From assembly GCF_958295425.1 (NCBI RefSeq), contig NC_081141.1, positions 14,665,204-14,729,203 on the forward strand: a stretch of DNA of 64,000 bases, read 5' to 3'. Every line of letters begins with the position of its first letter. Positions within the stretch are counted from its first letter, which is position 1. The position numbers and the translations under genes were made by a program. Shown here piece by piece: positions 45,662 to 58,100 of this stretch. The stretch comes from Solea solea (lineage: Eukaryota > Chordata > Actinopteri > Pleuronectiformes > Soleidae). The notes beneath the pieces are model-generated. The model searched no databases and had not been told where the DNA came from. It was given only the letters and a program-made list of their open reading frames with translations.

Positions 45662-48600
45662 CATAGGTTAGTATGTCATCCAAAATGTGAAAAAAAGTCA
45701 TAGGTTAGTATATCGTCCAAAATTTGAAAAAAAAGTCGTAGGTTAGTATGTCGTCCAAAATGTGAAAAAAATGTCATAGGTGAGTATGTCGTCCTAAATG
45801 AGACAAAAAAGTCATAGGTTAGTATGTCGTCCAAAATTAGACAAAAAAGTCATAGGTTAGTATGTCGTCCAAAATGTGACAAAAAAGTCATAGGTTAGTA
45901 TGTCGTCCAAAATGTGACAAAAAAGTCATAGGTTAGTATGTCATCCAAAATGTGACAAAAAAGTCATAGGTTAGTATGTCATCCAAAATGAGACAAAAAA
46001 GTCATAGGTTAGTATGTCATCCAAAATGAGACAAAAAAGTCATAGGTTAGTATGTCGTCCAAAATGTGACAAAAAAGTCATAGGTTAGTATGTCGTCCAA
46101 AATGAGACAAAAAAGTCATAGGTTAGTATGTCGTCCAAAATGAGACAAAAAAGTCATAGGTTAGTATGTCGTCCAAAATGTGACAAAAAAGTCATAGGTT
46201 AGTATGTCGTCCAAAATGTGACAAAAAAGTCATAGGTTAGTATGTCGTCCAAAATGTGACAAAAAAGTCATAGGTTAGTATGTCGTCCAAAATGTGACAA
46301 AAAAGTCATAGGTTAGTATGTCGTGCAAAATGAGAGAAAAAATTAATTGGTTAGTATGTCGTCCAAATGTGACAAAAAAAGTCATAGGTTAGTATGTCGT
46401 CTAAAATGTGACAAAAAAGTCATAGGTTAGTATGTTGTCCAAAATGTGACAAAAAAGTCATAGGTTAGTATGTCGTCCAAATGTGACAAAAAAAGTCATA
46501 GGTTAGTATGTCGTCTAAAATGTGACAAAAAAGTCATAGGTTAGTATGTCGTCCAAAATGTGACAGAATAGTCATAGGTTAGTATGTCGTCCAAAATGTG
46601 ACAAAAAAGTCATAGGTTAGTATGTCGTCCAAATGTGACAAAAAAAGTCATAGGTTAGTATGTCGTCCAAAATGAGACAAAAAAGTCATAGGTTAGTATG
46701 TCTTCCAAAATGTGACAAAAAAGTCATAGGTAAGTATGTCGTCCAAAATTTGAAAAAAAAGTCGTAGGTTAGTATGTCGTCCAAAATGTGAAAAAAATGT
46801 CATAGGTTAGTATGTCGTCCAAAATGAGACAAAAAAGTCATAGGTTAGTATGTCGTCCAAAATTAGACAAAAAAGTCATAGGTTTGTATGTCGTCCAAAA
46901 TGTGACAAAAAAGTCATAGGTTAGTATGTCTTCCAAAATGTGACAAAAAAGTCATAGGTAAGTATGTCGTCCAAAATGTGACAAAAAAGTCATAGGTTAG
47001 TATTTCGTCTAAAATGTGACAAAAAAGTCATAGGTTAGTATGTCGTCCAAAATGTGACAAAAAAGTCATAGGTTTGTATGTTGTCCAAAATGTGACAAAA
47101 AGTCATAGGTTAGTATGTCGTCCAAAATGTGACAAAAAAGTCATAGGTTAGTATGTCATCCAAAATTAGACAAAAAAGTCATAGGTTTGTATGTCGTCCA
47201 AAATGTGAAAAAAAAGTCATAGGTTAGTATGTCGTCCAAAATGTGACAAAAAGTCAGGTTAGTATGTCGTCCAAAATGTGACAAAAAAGTCATAGGTTAG
47301 TATGTCGTCCAAAATTAGACAAAAAAGTCATAGGTTTGTATGTCGTCCAAAATGTGACAAAAAAGTCATAGGTTAGTATGTCGTCCAAAATGTGACAAAA
47401 AAGTCATAGGTTAGTATGTCGTCCAAAATGTGACAAAAAAGTCATAGGTTAGTATGTCGTCCAAAATGTGACAAAAAAGTCATAGGTTAGTATGTCGTGC
47501 AAAATGAGAGAAAAAATTAATTGGTTAGTATGTCGTCCAAATGTGACAAAAAAAGTCATAGGTTAGTATGTCGTCTAAAATGTGACAAAAAAGTCATAGG
47601 TTAGTATGTCGTCCAAAATGTGACAAAAAAGTCATAGGTTAGTATGTCGTCCAAATGTGACAAAAAAAGTCATAGGTTAGTATGTCGTCTAAAATGTGAC
47701 AAAAAAGTCATAGGTTAGTATGTCGTCCAAAATGTGACAGAAAAGTCATAGGTTAGTATGTCGTCCAAAATGTGACAAAAAAGTCATAGGTTAGTATGTC
47801 GTCCAAATGTGACAAAAAAAGTCATAGGTTAGTATGTCGTCCAAAATGAGACAAAAAAGTCATAGGTTAGTATGTCTTCCAAAATGTGACAAAAAAGTCA
47901 TAGGTAAGTATGTCGTCCAAAATTTGAAAAAAAAGTCGTAGGTTAGTATGTCGTCCAAAATGTGAAAAAAATGTCATAGGTTAGTATGTCGTCCAAAATG
48001 AGACAAAAAAGTCATAGGTTAGTATGTCGTCCAAAATTAGACAAAAAAGTCATAGGTTTGTATGTCGTCCAAAATGTGACAAAAAAGTCATAGGTTAGTA
48101 TGTCTTCCAAAATGTGACAAAAAAGTCATAGGTAAGTATGTCGTCCAAAATGTGACAAAAAAGTCATAGGTTAGTATTTCGTCTAAAATGTGACAAAAAA
48201 GTCATAGGTTAGTATGTCGTCCAAAATGTGACAAAAAAGTCATAGGTTTGTATGTTGTCCAAAATGTGACAAAAAGTCATAGGTTAGTATGTCGTCCAAA
48301 ATGTGACAAAAAAGTCATAGGTTAGTATGTCATCCAAAATTAGACAAAAAAGTCACAGGTTTGTATGTCGTCCAAAATGTGAAAAAAAAGTCATAGGTTA
48401 GTATGTCGTCCAAAATGTGACAAAAAGTCAGGTTAGTATGTCGTCCAAAATGTGACAAAAAAGTCATAGGTTAGTATGTCGTCCAAAATTAGACAAAAAA
48501 GTCATAGGTTTGTATGATGTCCAAAATGTGACAAAAAAGTCATAGGTTAGTATGTCGTCCAAAATTAGACAAAAAAGTCATAGGTTTGTATGTCGTCCAA

Positions 48601-48702
48601 AATGTGACAAAAAAGTCATAGGTTAGTATGTTGTCCAAAATGTGAAAAAAATGTCATAGGTTTGTATGTCATCCAAAATGTGACAAAAAAGTCATAGGTT
48701 AG
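45662..48702 (+). repeat. 38-bp tandem array, left block (about 80 units)
   Basis: A tandem array of a 38-bp unit; a typical one is 45849-45886. Its core is TAGTATGTCGTCC, followed by AAAATGTGAC and a run of about six A. Units differ by point changes (TGTGAC, TGAGAC or TTAGAC after the core) and by occasional 1-2 bp length changes. From about 46.3 kb to 48.7 kb two copies of a 1174-bp segment lie head to tail, sharing rare variants. No gene function is implied, and there is no spacer diversity. Confidence 0.95.
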
Positions 48703-49177
48703 TGTCATGGGTTATCACTTCTTTTAAGTATCTTGTTCTGTTTTTTCCCTTCATGTTTCATGTCTTGTCTTCCTGTTTCATTTTGTGATCACTCACCCCT
48801 GTCTCTGTTTCAGGTTCCTGTCTGCCCCGCCCCCTTCCTCGTCTGTGTGCACCTGATCCCTGACTTTCTCCCAAACCTGCATGCAATCACTCCCCAATCA
48901 AGCCCTGCTTATATTCCCCTCTGTGTCTTGTCTCGCTGCCAGTTCGTTGATGTTCCAGCACTCTTTCCACAGCCTTTGTCACAGTCTTCACGTGTTTTGA
49001 ACCTTGCCTACCTTTTTGACATTGCCGGTTTTGCCTGACGTTTTTTGTACCTCTGCCGGATCTGATTGACCTCCCGTGTACCAAACCTCTGCCTGGAAAT
49101 AAACTCTGTTTACTGACTGAATCGTGTCCAGAATCCTGCCTTTGAGTCCTTTGTTCTGAGTTGCAATAGTTCTTGAG
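48703..49177 (+). mobile_element. 475-bp insertion in the array, possibly a solo LTR
   Basis: Unrelated sequence beginning TGTCATGG interrupts the array. AGGTTAG, part of the repeat unit, occurs on both sides (48696-48702 and 49178-49184), suggesting a short target duplication. It includes an AATAAA at 49099-49104 followed by TGTTTACTGACTG, and a pyrimidine-rich body, as in LTR retrotransposon ends. It does not end in the usual CA, so the solo-LTR label is tentative. Confidence 0.45.
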
Positions 49178-52100
49178 AGGTTAGTATGTCGTCCAGAATG
49201 TGACAAAAAAGTCATAGGTTAGTATGTCGTCCAAAATGAGAGAAAAAATTAATTGGTTAGTATGTCGTCCAAATGTGACAAAAAAAGTCATAGGTTAGTA
49301 TGTCGTCTAAAATGTGACAAAAAAGTCATAGGTTAGTATGTCGTCCAAAATGTGACAAAAAAGTCATAGGTTAGTATGTCGTCCAAATGTGACAAAAAAG
49401 TCATAGGTTAGTATGTCGTCCAAAATGTGACAGAAAAGTCATAGGTTAGTATGTCGTCTAAAATTTGAAAAAATGTCATAGGTTAGTATGTCGTCCAAAA
49501 TGAGACAAAAAAGTCATAGGTTTGTATGTCGTCCAAAATGTGACAAAAAAGTCATAGGTTAGTATGTCGTCCAAATTTTGAAAAAAATGTCATAGGTTAG
49601 TATATAGTCCAAAATTAGACTAAAAAGTCATTGGTTAGTATGTCGTCCAATATAAGACAAAAATTTAATAGGTTAGTATGTCGTCCAATATAAGACAAAA
49701 AATTCATAGGTTACTATGTTGTCCAGAATATGAAAAGAAGTCAGGTTAGTATGGCGTCCAAAATGAGAAAAAAATGTCATAGGTTAGTATGTCGTCCAAA
49801 ATTAGACAAAAAAGTCATAGGTTTGTATGTCGTCCAAAATGTGACAAAAAAATCATAGGTTAGTATGTCGTCCAAAATTTGAAAAAAATGTTATAGGTTA
49901 GTATGTCGTGCAAAATGTGACAAAAAAGTCATAGGTTAGTATGTTGTCCAATATGAGACAAAAAAGTCATAGGTTAGTATGTCGTCCAAAATGTGACAAA
50001 AGAGTTATAGGTTAGTATGTCGTCCAAAATGTGACAAAAAAGTCATAGGTTAGTATGTCGTCTAAAATTAGACAAAAAAGTCATTGGTTAGTATGTCGTC
50101 CAATATAAGACAAAAATTTAATAGGTTAGTATGTCGTCCAATATAAGACAAAAAATTCATAGGTTTTTATGTCGTCCAGAATATGAAAAAAAGTCAGGTT
50201 AGTATGGCGTCCAAAATGAGAAAAAAATGTCATAGGTTAGTATGTCGTCCAAAATTAGACAAAAAAGTCATAGGTTTGTATGTCGTCCAAAATGTGACAA
50301 AAAAATCATAGGTTAGTATGTCGTCCAAAATTTGAAAAAAATGTCATAGGTTAGTATGTCGTGCAAAATGTGACAAAAAAGTCATAGGTTAGTATGTTGT
50401 CCAATATGAGACAAAAAAGTCATAGGTTAGTATGTCGTCCAAAATGTGACAAAAGAGTCATAGGTTAGTATGTCGTCCAAAATGTGAAAAAAATGTCATA
50501 GGTTACTATGTCGTCCAAAATGTGACAAAAAAATCATAGGTTAGTATGTCGTCCAAAATTTGAAAAAATTGTCATAGGTTAGTATGTCGTGCAAAATGTG
50601 ACAAAAAAGTCATAGGTTAGTATGTTGTCCAATATGAGACAAAAAAGTCATAGGTTAGTATGTCGTCCAAAATGTGACAAAAGAGTCATAGGTTAGTATG
50701 TCGTCCAAAATGTGAAAAAAATGTCATAGGTTACTATGTTGTCCAATATGAGACAAAAAGTCATAGGTTAGTATGTCGTCCAAAATGTGACAAAAAAGTC
50801 ATAGGTTTGTATGTCGTCCAAAATTAGACTAAAAAGTCATAGGTATGTATGTCGTCCAAAATTTGAAAAAAAAAGTCATAGGTTTGTATGTCGTCCAAAA
50901 TTAGACAAAAAAGTCATAGGTTAGTATGTCGTCCAAAATTAGATGAAAAAGTCATAGGTAAGTATTTTGTCCAAAATGTGACAAAAAAGTCATAAGTTAG
51001 TATGTCGTCCGAAATGAGACAAAAAAGTCATAGGTTAGTATGTCGTCCAAATATTGTAAAGAATGTCATAGGTTAGTATGTCGTCCAAAATTTGAAAAAA
51101 AGTCATAGGTTAGTATGTCGTCCAAAATTTGAAAAAAGTCATAGGTTTGTATGTCGTCGAAAATTTGATAAAAAAGTCATAGGTTTGTATGTCGTCCAAA
51201 ATGTGACAAAAAAGTAATCGGTTAGTATGTCGTCCAAAATGAGACAAAAAAAGTCATAGGTTAGTATGTCGTGCAAAATGAGAGAAAAAATTAATTGGTT
51301 AGTATGTCGTCCAAATGTGACAAAAAAAGTCACAGGTTAGTATGTCGTCCAAATGTGACAAAAAAAGTCATAGGTTAGTATGTCGTCTAAAATTTGAAAA
51401 AATGTCATAGGTTAGTATGTCGTCCAATATAAGACAAAAAATTAATAGGTTAATATGTCGTCCAATACAAGACAAAAAATTCATAGGTTACTATGTTGTC
51501 CAAAAATTGAAAAAAAGTCAGGTTAGTATGGCGTCCAAAATGAGAAAAAAAATGTCATAGGTTAGTATGTCGTCCAAAATTAGACAAAAAAGTCATAGGT
51601 TTGTATGTCGTCCAAAATGTGACAAAAAAGTCATAGGTTAGTATGTCGTCCAAAATTTGAAAAAAATGTCATAGGTTTGTATGTCGTCCAAAATTAGACA
51701 GGAAGTCATAGGTTTGTATGTCGTCCAAAATTAGACAAAAAAGTCATAGGTTAGTATGTCGTGCAAAATGTGACAAAAAAGTCATAGGTTAGTATGTTGT
51801 CCAAAATTAGACAAAAAAGTCATAGGTTAGTATGTCGTCCAAAATTAGACCAAAAAGTCATAGGTTTGTATGTCGTCCAAAATGTGACAAAAAAGTCATA
51901 GGTTTGTATGTCGTCGAAAATTTGACAAAAAAGTCATAGGTTAGTATGTCGTCCAAAATGTGACAAAAAAGTCATAGGTTAGTATGTCGTCCAAAATTAG
52001 ACAGGAAGTCATAGGTTTGTATGTTGTCCAAAATGTGACAAAAAAGTCATAGGTTAGTATGTCGTCCAAAATGTGACAAAAAAGTCATAGGTTTGTATGT

Positions 52101-55100
52101 TGTCCAAAATGTGACAAAAAGTCATAGGTTAGTATGTCGTCCAAAATGTGACAAAAAAGTCATAGGTTTGTATGTCGTCCAAAATGTGACAAAAAAGTCA
52201 TAGGTTAGTATGTCGTCCAAAATGTGACAAAAAAGTCATAGGTTAGTATGTCGTCCAAAATTAGACAAAAAAGTCATAGGTTTGTATGTCGTTGAAAATT
52301 TGATAAAAAAGTCATAGGTTTGTATGTCGTCCAAAATGTGACAAAAAAGTCATAGGTTAGTATGTCGTCCAAAATGTGACGGAAAAGTCATAGGTTAGTA
52401 TGTCGTCCAAAATTAGACAAAAAAGTCATAGGTTTGTATGTCGTCCAAAATGTGACAAAAAAGTCATAGGTTAGTATGTCGTCCAAAATGTGACAAAAAA
52501 GTCATAGGTTTGTATGTAGTCCAAAATTAGACAAAAAAGTCAGAGGTTAGTATGTTGTCCAAAATTAGACAAAAAAGTCATAGGTTTGTATGTCATCCAA
52601 AATGTGACAAAAAAGTCATAGGTTTGTATGTCGTCCAAAATTTGATAAAAAAGTCATAGGTTTGTATGTCGTCCAAAATTAGACAAAAAAGTCATAGGTT
52701 TGTATGTCGTCCAAAATGTGACAAAAAAGTCATAGGTTAGTATGTCGTCCAAAATGTGACAAAAAAGTCATAGGTTAGTATGTCGTCCAAAATGTGACAA
52801 AAAAGTCATAGGTTAGTATGTTGTCCAAAATTAGACAAAAAAGTCATAGGTTTGTATGTCGTCCAAAATGTGACAAAAAAGTCATAGGTTTTTATGTCGT
52901 CCAAAATTAGACACAAAAGTCATAGGGTTGTATGTCGTCCAAAATTGGACAAAAAAGTCATAGGTTTGTATGTCGTCGAAAATTTGATAAAAAAGTCATA
53001 GGTTTGTATGTCGTCCAAAATTAGACAAAAAAGTCATAGGTTTGTATGTCGTCCAAAATGTGACAAAAAAGTCATAGGTTAGTATGTCGTCCAAAATGTG
53101 ACAAAAAAGTCATAGGTTTGTATGTCGTCCAAAATTAGACAAAAAAGTCATAGGTTTTATGTCGTCGAAAATTTGATAAAAAAGTCATAGGTTAGTATGT
53201 TGTCCAAAATTAGACAAAAAAGTCATAGGTTTGTATGTCGTCCAAAATGTGACAAAAAAGTCATAGGTTAGTATGTCGTCCAAAATTAGACACAAAAGTC
53301 ATAGGGTTGTATGTCGTCCAAAATTAGACAAAAAAGTCATAGGTTTGTATGTCGTCCAAAATGTGACAAAAAAGTCATAGGTTAGTATGTCGTCCAAAAT
53401 GTGACAAAAAAGTCATAGGTTAGTATGTCGTCCAAAATGTGACAAAAAAGTCATAGGTTAGTATGTCGTCCAAAATTAGACAAAAAAGTCATAGGTTAGT
53501 TTTTCGTCCAAAATTAGACAAAAAAGTCATAGGTTTGTATGTCGTCCAAAATTAGACAAAAAAGTCATAGGGTTTTATGTCGTCCAAAATTAGACACAAA
53601 AGTCATAGGGTTGTATGTCGTCCAAAATTAGACAAAAAAGTCATAGGTTTTATGTTGTCGAAAATTTGATAAAAAAGTCATAGGTTAGTATGTTGTCCAA
53701 AATTAGACACAAAAGTCATAGGGTTGTATGTCGTCCAAAATTAGACAAAAAAGTCATAGGTTTGTATGTCGTCCAAAATGTGACAAAAAAGTCATAGGTT
53801 AGTATGTTGTCCAATATGAGACAAAAAAGTCATAGGTTAGTATGTCGTCCAAAATGTGACAAAAAAGTCATAGGTTAGTATGTTGTCCAAAATGTGACAA
53901 AAAAGTCATAGGTTTGTATGTAGTCCAAAATTAGACAAAAAAGCCATAGGTTAGTATATTGTCCAAAATTAGACAAAACAGTCATAGGTTTGTATGTCGT
54001 CCAAAATGTGACAAAAAAGTCATAGGTTTTTATCTCGTCCAAAATTAGACACAAAAGTCATAGGGTTGTATGTCGTCCAAAATTAGACAAAAAAGTCATA
54101 GGTTTGTATGTCGTCGAAAATTTGATAAAAAAGTCATAGGTTTGTATGTCGTCCAAAATTAGACAAAAAAGTCATAGGTTTGTATGTCGTCCAAAATTAG
54201 ACAGGAAGTCATAGGTTTGTATGTCGTCCAAAATTAGACAAAAAAGTCATAGGTTTGTATGTCGTCCAAAAAGTGACAAAAAAGTCATAGGTTAGGATGT
54301 CGTCCAAAATTAGACAAAAAAGTCATAGGTTTGTATGTCGTCCAAAATGTGACAAAAAAGTCAAAGGTTTTTATGTCGTCCAAAATTAGACACAAAAGTC
54401 ATAGGGTTGTATGTCGTCCAAAATTAGACAAAAAAGTCATAGGTTTGTATGTCGTCGAAAATTTGATAAAAAAGTCATAGGTTAGTATGTCGTCCAAAAT
54501 GTGACAAAAAAGTCAAAGGTTAGTCTGTCGTCCAATATGAGACAAAAAAGTCATAGGTTAGTATGTCGTCCAAAATGTGACAAAAAAGTCATAGGTTTGT
54601 ATGTAGTCCAAAATTAGACAAAAAAGTCATAGGTTAGTATGTTGTCCAAAATTAGACAAAAAAGTCATAGGTTTGTATGTCGTCCAAAATGTGACAAAAA
54701 AGTCATAGGTTTTTATCTCGTCCAAAATTAGACACAAAAGTCATAGGGTTGTATGTCGTCCAAAATTAGACAAAAAAGTCATAGGTTTGTATGTCGTCCA
54801 AAATGTGACAAAAAAGTCATAGGTTTGTATGTCGTCCAAAATTAGACAGGAAGTCATAGGTTTGTATGTCGTCCAAAATGTGACAAAAAAGTCATAGGTT
54901 TGTATGTCGTCCAAAATGTGACAAAAAAGTCATAGGTTAGTATGTTGTCCAATATGAGACAAAAAAGTCATAGGTTAGTATGTCGTCCAAAATGTGACAA
55001 AAAAGTCATAGGTTAGTATGTCGTCCAAAATGTGACAAAAAAGTCATAGGTTAGTATGTCGTCCAAAATGTGACAAAAAAGTCATAGGTTAGTATGTCGT

Positions 55101-58100
55101 CCAAAATGTGACAAAAAAGTCATAGGTTAGTATGTCGTCCAAAATTAGACAAAAAAGTCATAGGTTAGTATGTCGTCCAAAATTAGACAAAAAAGTCATA
55201 GGTTTGTATGTCGTCCAAAATGTGACAAAAAAGTCATAGGTTACTATGTCGTCCAAAATTAGACAAAAAAGTCATAGGTTTGTATGTCGTCGAAAATTTG
55301 ATAAAAAAGTCATAGGTTTGTATGTCGTCCAAAATTAGACAAAAAAGTCATAGGTTTGTATGTCGTCCAAAATTAGACAGGAAGTCATAGGTTTGTATGT
55401 CGTCCAAAATTAGACAAAAAAGTCATAGGTTTGTATGTCGTCCAAAATGTGACAAAAAAGTCATAGGTTAGTATGTCGTCCAAAATGTGACAAAAAAGTC
55501 ATAGGTTTGTATGTCGTCCAAAATTAGACAAAAAAGTCATAGGTTAGTATGTCGTCCAAAATTAGACAAAAAAGTCATAGGTTTGTATGTCGTCGAAAAT
55601 TAGACAAAAAAGTCATAGGTTTGTATGTCGTCCAAAATGTGACAAAAAAGTCATAGGTTAGTATGTTGTCCAATATGAGACAAAAAAGTCATAGGTTAGT
55701 ATGTCGTCCAAAATGTGACAAAAAAGTCATAGGTTAGTATGTCGTCCAAAATGTGACAAAAAAGTCATAGGTTTGTATGTAGTCCACAATTAGACAAAAA
55801 AGTCATAGGTTAGTATGTTGTCCAAAATTAGACAAAAAAGTCATAGGTTTGTATGTCGTCCAAAATGTGACAAAAAAGTCATAGGTTAGTATGTTGTCCA
55901 AAATTAGACAAAAAAGTCATAGGTTAGTATGTTGTCCAAAATTAGACAAAAAAGTCATAGGTTTGTATGTCGTCCAAAATGTGACAAAAAAGTCATAGGT
56001 TTGTATGTCGTCCAAAATGTGACAAAAAAGTCATAGGTTTTTATCTCGTCCAAAATTAGACACAAAAGTCATAGGGTTGTATGTCGTCCAAAATTAGACA
56101 AAAAAGTCATAGGTTTGTATGTCGTCCAAAATGTGACAAAAAAGTCATAGGTAAGTATGTCGTCCAAAATGTGACAAAAAAGTCATAGGTTAGTATGTCG
56201 TCCAAAATGTGACAAAAAAGTCATAGGTTAGTATGTCGTCCAAAATGTGACAAAAAAGTCATAGGTTTGTATGTAGTCCAAAATGTTACAAAAAAGTCAT
56301 AGGTTTTTATGTCGTCCAAAATTAGACACAAAAGTCATAGGGTTGTATGTCGTCCAAAATTGGACAAAAAAGTCATAGGTTTGTATGTCGTCGAAAATTT
56401 GATAAAAAAGTCATAGGTTTGTATGTCGTCCAAAATTAGACAAAAAAGTCATAGGTTTGTATGTCGTCCAAAATTAGACAAAAAAGTCATAGGTTTGTAT
56501 GTCGTCCAAAATTAGACAGGAAGTCATAGGTTTGTATGTCGTCCAAAATTAGACAAAAAAGTCATAGGTTTGTATGTCGTCCAAAATGTGACAAAAAAGT
56601 CATAGGTTAGTATGTCGTCCAAAATGTGACAAAAAAGTCATAGGTTTGTATGTCGTCCAAAATTAGACAAAAAAGTCATAGGTTTTATGTCGTCGAAAAT
56701 TTGATAAAAAAGTCATAGGTTAGTATGTTGTCCAAAATTAGACAAAAAAGTCATAGGTTTGTATGTCGTCCAAAATGTGACAAAAAAGTCATAGGTTTGT
56801 ATGTCGTCCAAAATGTGACAAAAAAGTCATAGGTTAGTATGTCGTCCAAAATTAGACACAAAAGTCATAGGGTTGTATGTCGTCCAAAATTAGACAAAAA
56901 AGTCATAGGTTTGTATGTCGTCCAAAATGTGACAAAAAAGTCATAGGTTAGTATGTCGTCCAAAATTAGACAAAAAAGTCATAGGTTTGTATGTCGTCCA
57001 AAATGTGACAAAAAAGTCATAGGTTAGTATGTCGTCCAAAATGTGACAAAAAAGTCATAGGTTTGTATGTCGTCCAAAATTAGACAAAAAAGTCATAGGT
57101 TTTATGTCGTCGAAAATTTGATAAAAAAGTCATAGGTTAGTATGTTGTCCAAAATTAGACAAAAAAGTCATAGGTTTGTATGTCGTCCAAAATGTGACAA
57201 AAAAGTCATAGGTTTGTATGTCGTCCAAAATGTGACAAAAAAGTCATAGGTTAGTATGTCGTCCAAAATTAGACACAAAAGTCATAGGGTTGTATGTCGT
57301 CCAAAATTAGACAAAAAAGTCATAGGTTTGTATGTCGTCCAAAATGTGACAAAAAAGTCATAGGTTAGTATGTCGTCCAAAATGTGACAAAAAAGTCATA
57401 GGTTAGTATGTCGTCCAAAATGTGACAAAAAAGTCATAGGTTTGTATGTAGTCCAAAATGTGACAAAAAAGTCATAGGTTTTTATGTCGTCCAAAATTAG
57501 ACACAAAAGTCATAGGTTTGTATGTCGTCCAAAATTAGACAAAAAAGTCATAGGTTTTTATGTCGTCCAAAATTAGACACAAAAGTCATAGGGTTGTATG
57601 TCGTCCAAAATTAGACAAAAAAGTCATAGGTTTTATGTTGTCGAAAATTTGATAAAAAAGTCATAGGTTAGTATGTTGTCCAAAATTAGACACAAAAGTC
57701 ATAGGGTTGTATGTCGTCCAAAATTAGACAAAAAAGTCATAGGTTTGTATGTCGTCCAAAATGTGACAAAAAAGTCATAGGTTAGTATGTTGTCCAATAT
57801 GAGACAAAAAAGTCATAGGTTAGTATGTCGTCCAAAATGTGACAAAAAAGTCATAGGTTAGTATGTCGTCCAAAATGTGACAAATAAGTCATAGGTTTGT
57901 ATGTAGTCCAAAATTAGACAAAAAAGCCATAGGTTAGTATGTTGTCCAAAATTAGACAAAAAAGTCATAGGTTTGTATGTCGTCCAAAATGTGACAAAAA
58001 AGTCATAGGTTTTTATCTCGTCCAAAATTAGACACAAAAGTCATAGGGTTGTATGTCGTCCAAAATTAGACAAAAAAGTCATAGGTTTGTATGTCGTCGA

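Noticed and set aside
48733..49038. 101-codon ORF inside the 475-bp insertion in the array
   Set aside because: Low-complexity Pro/Ser/Phe/Cys composition from a pyrimidine-rich tract; noncoding LTR-like sequence explains it better.
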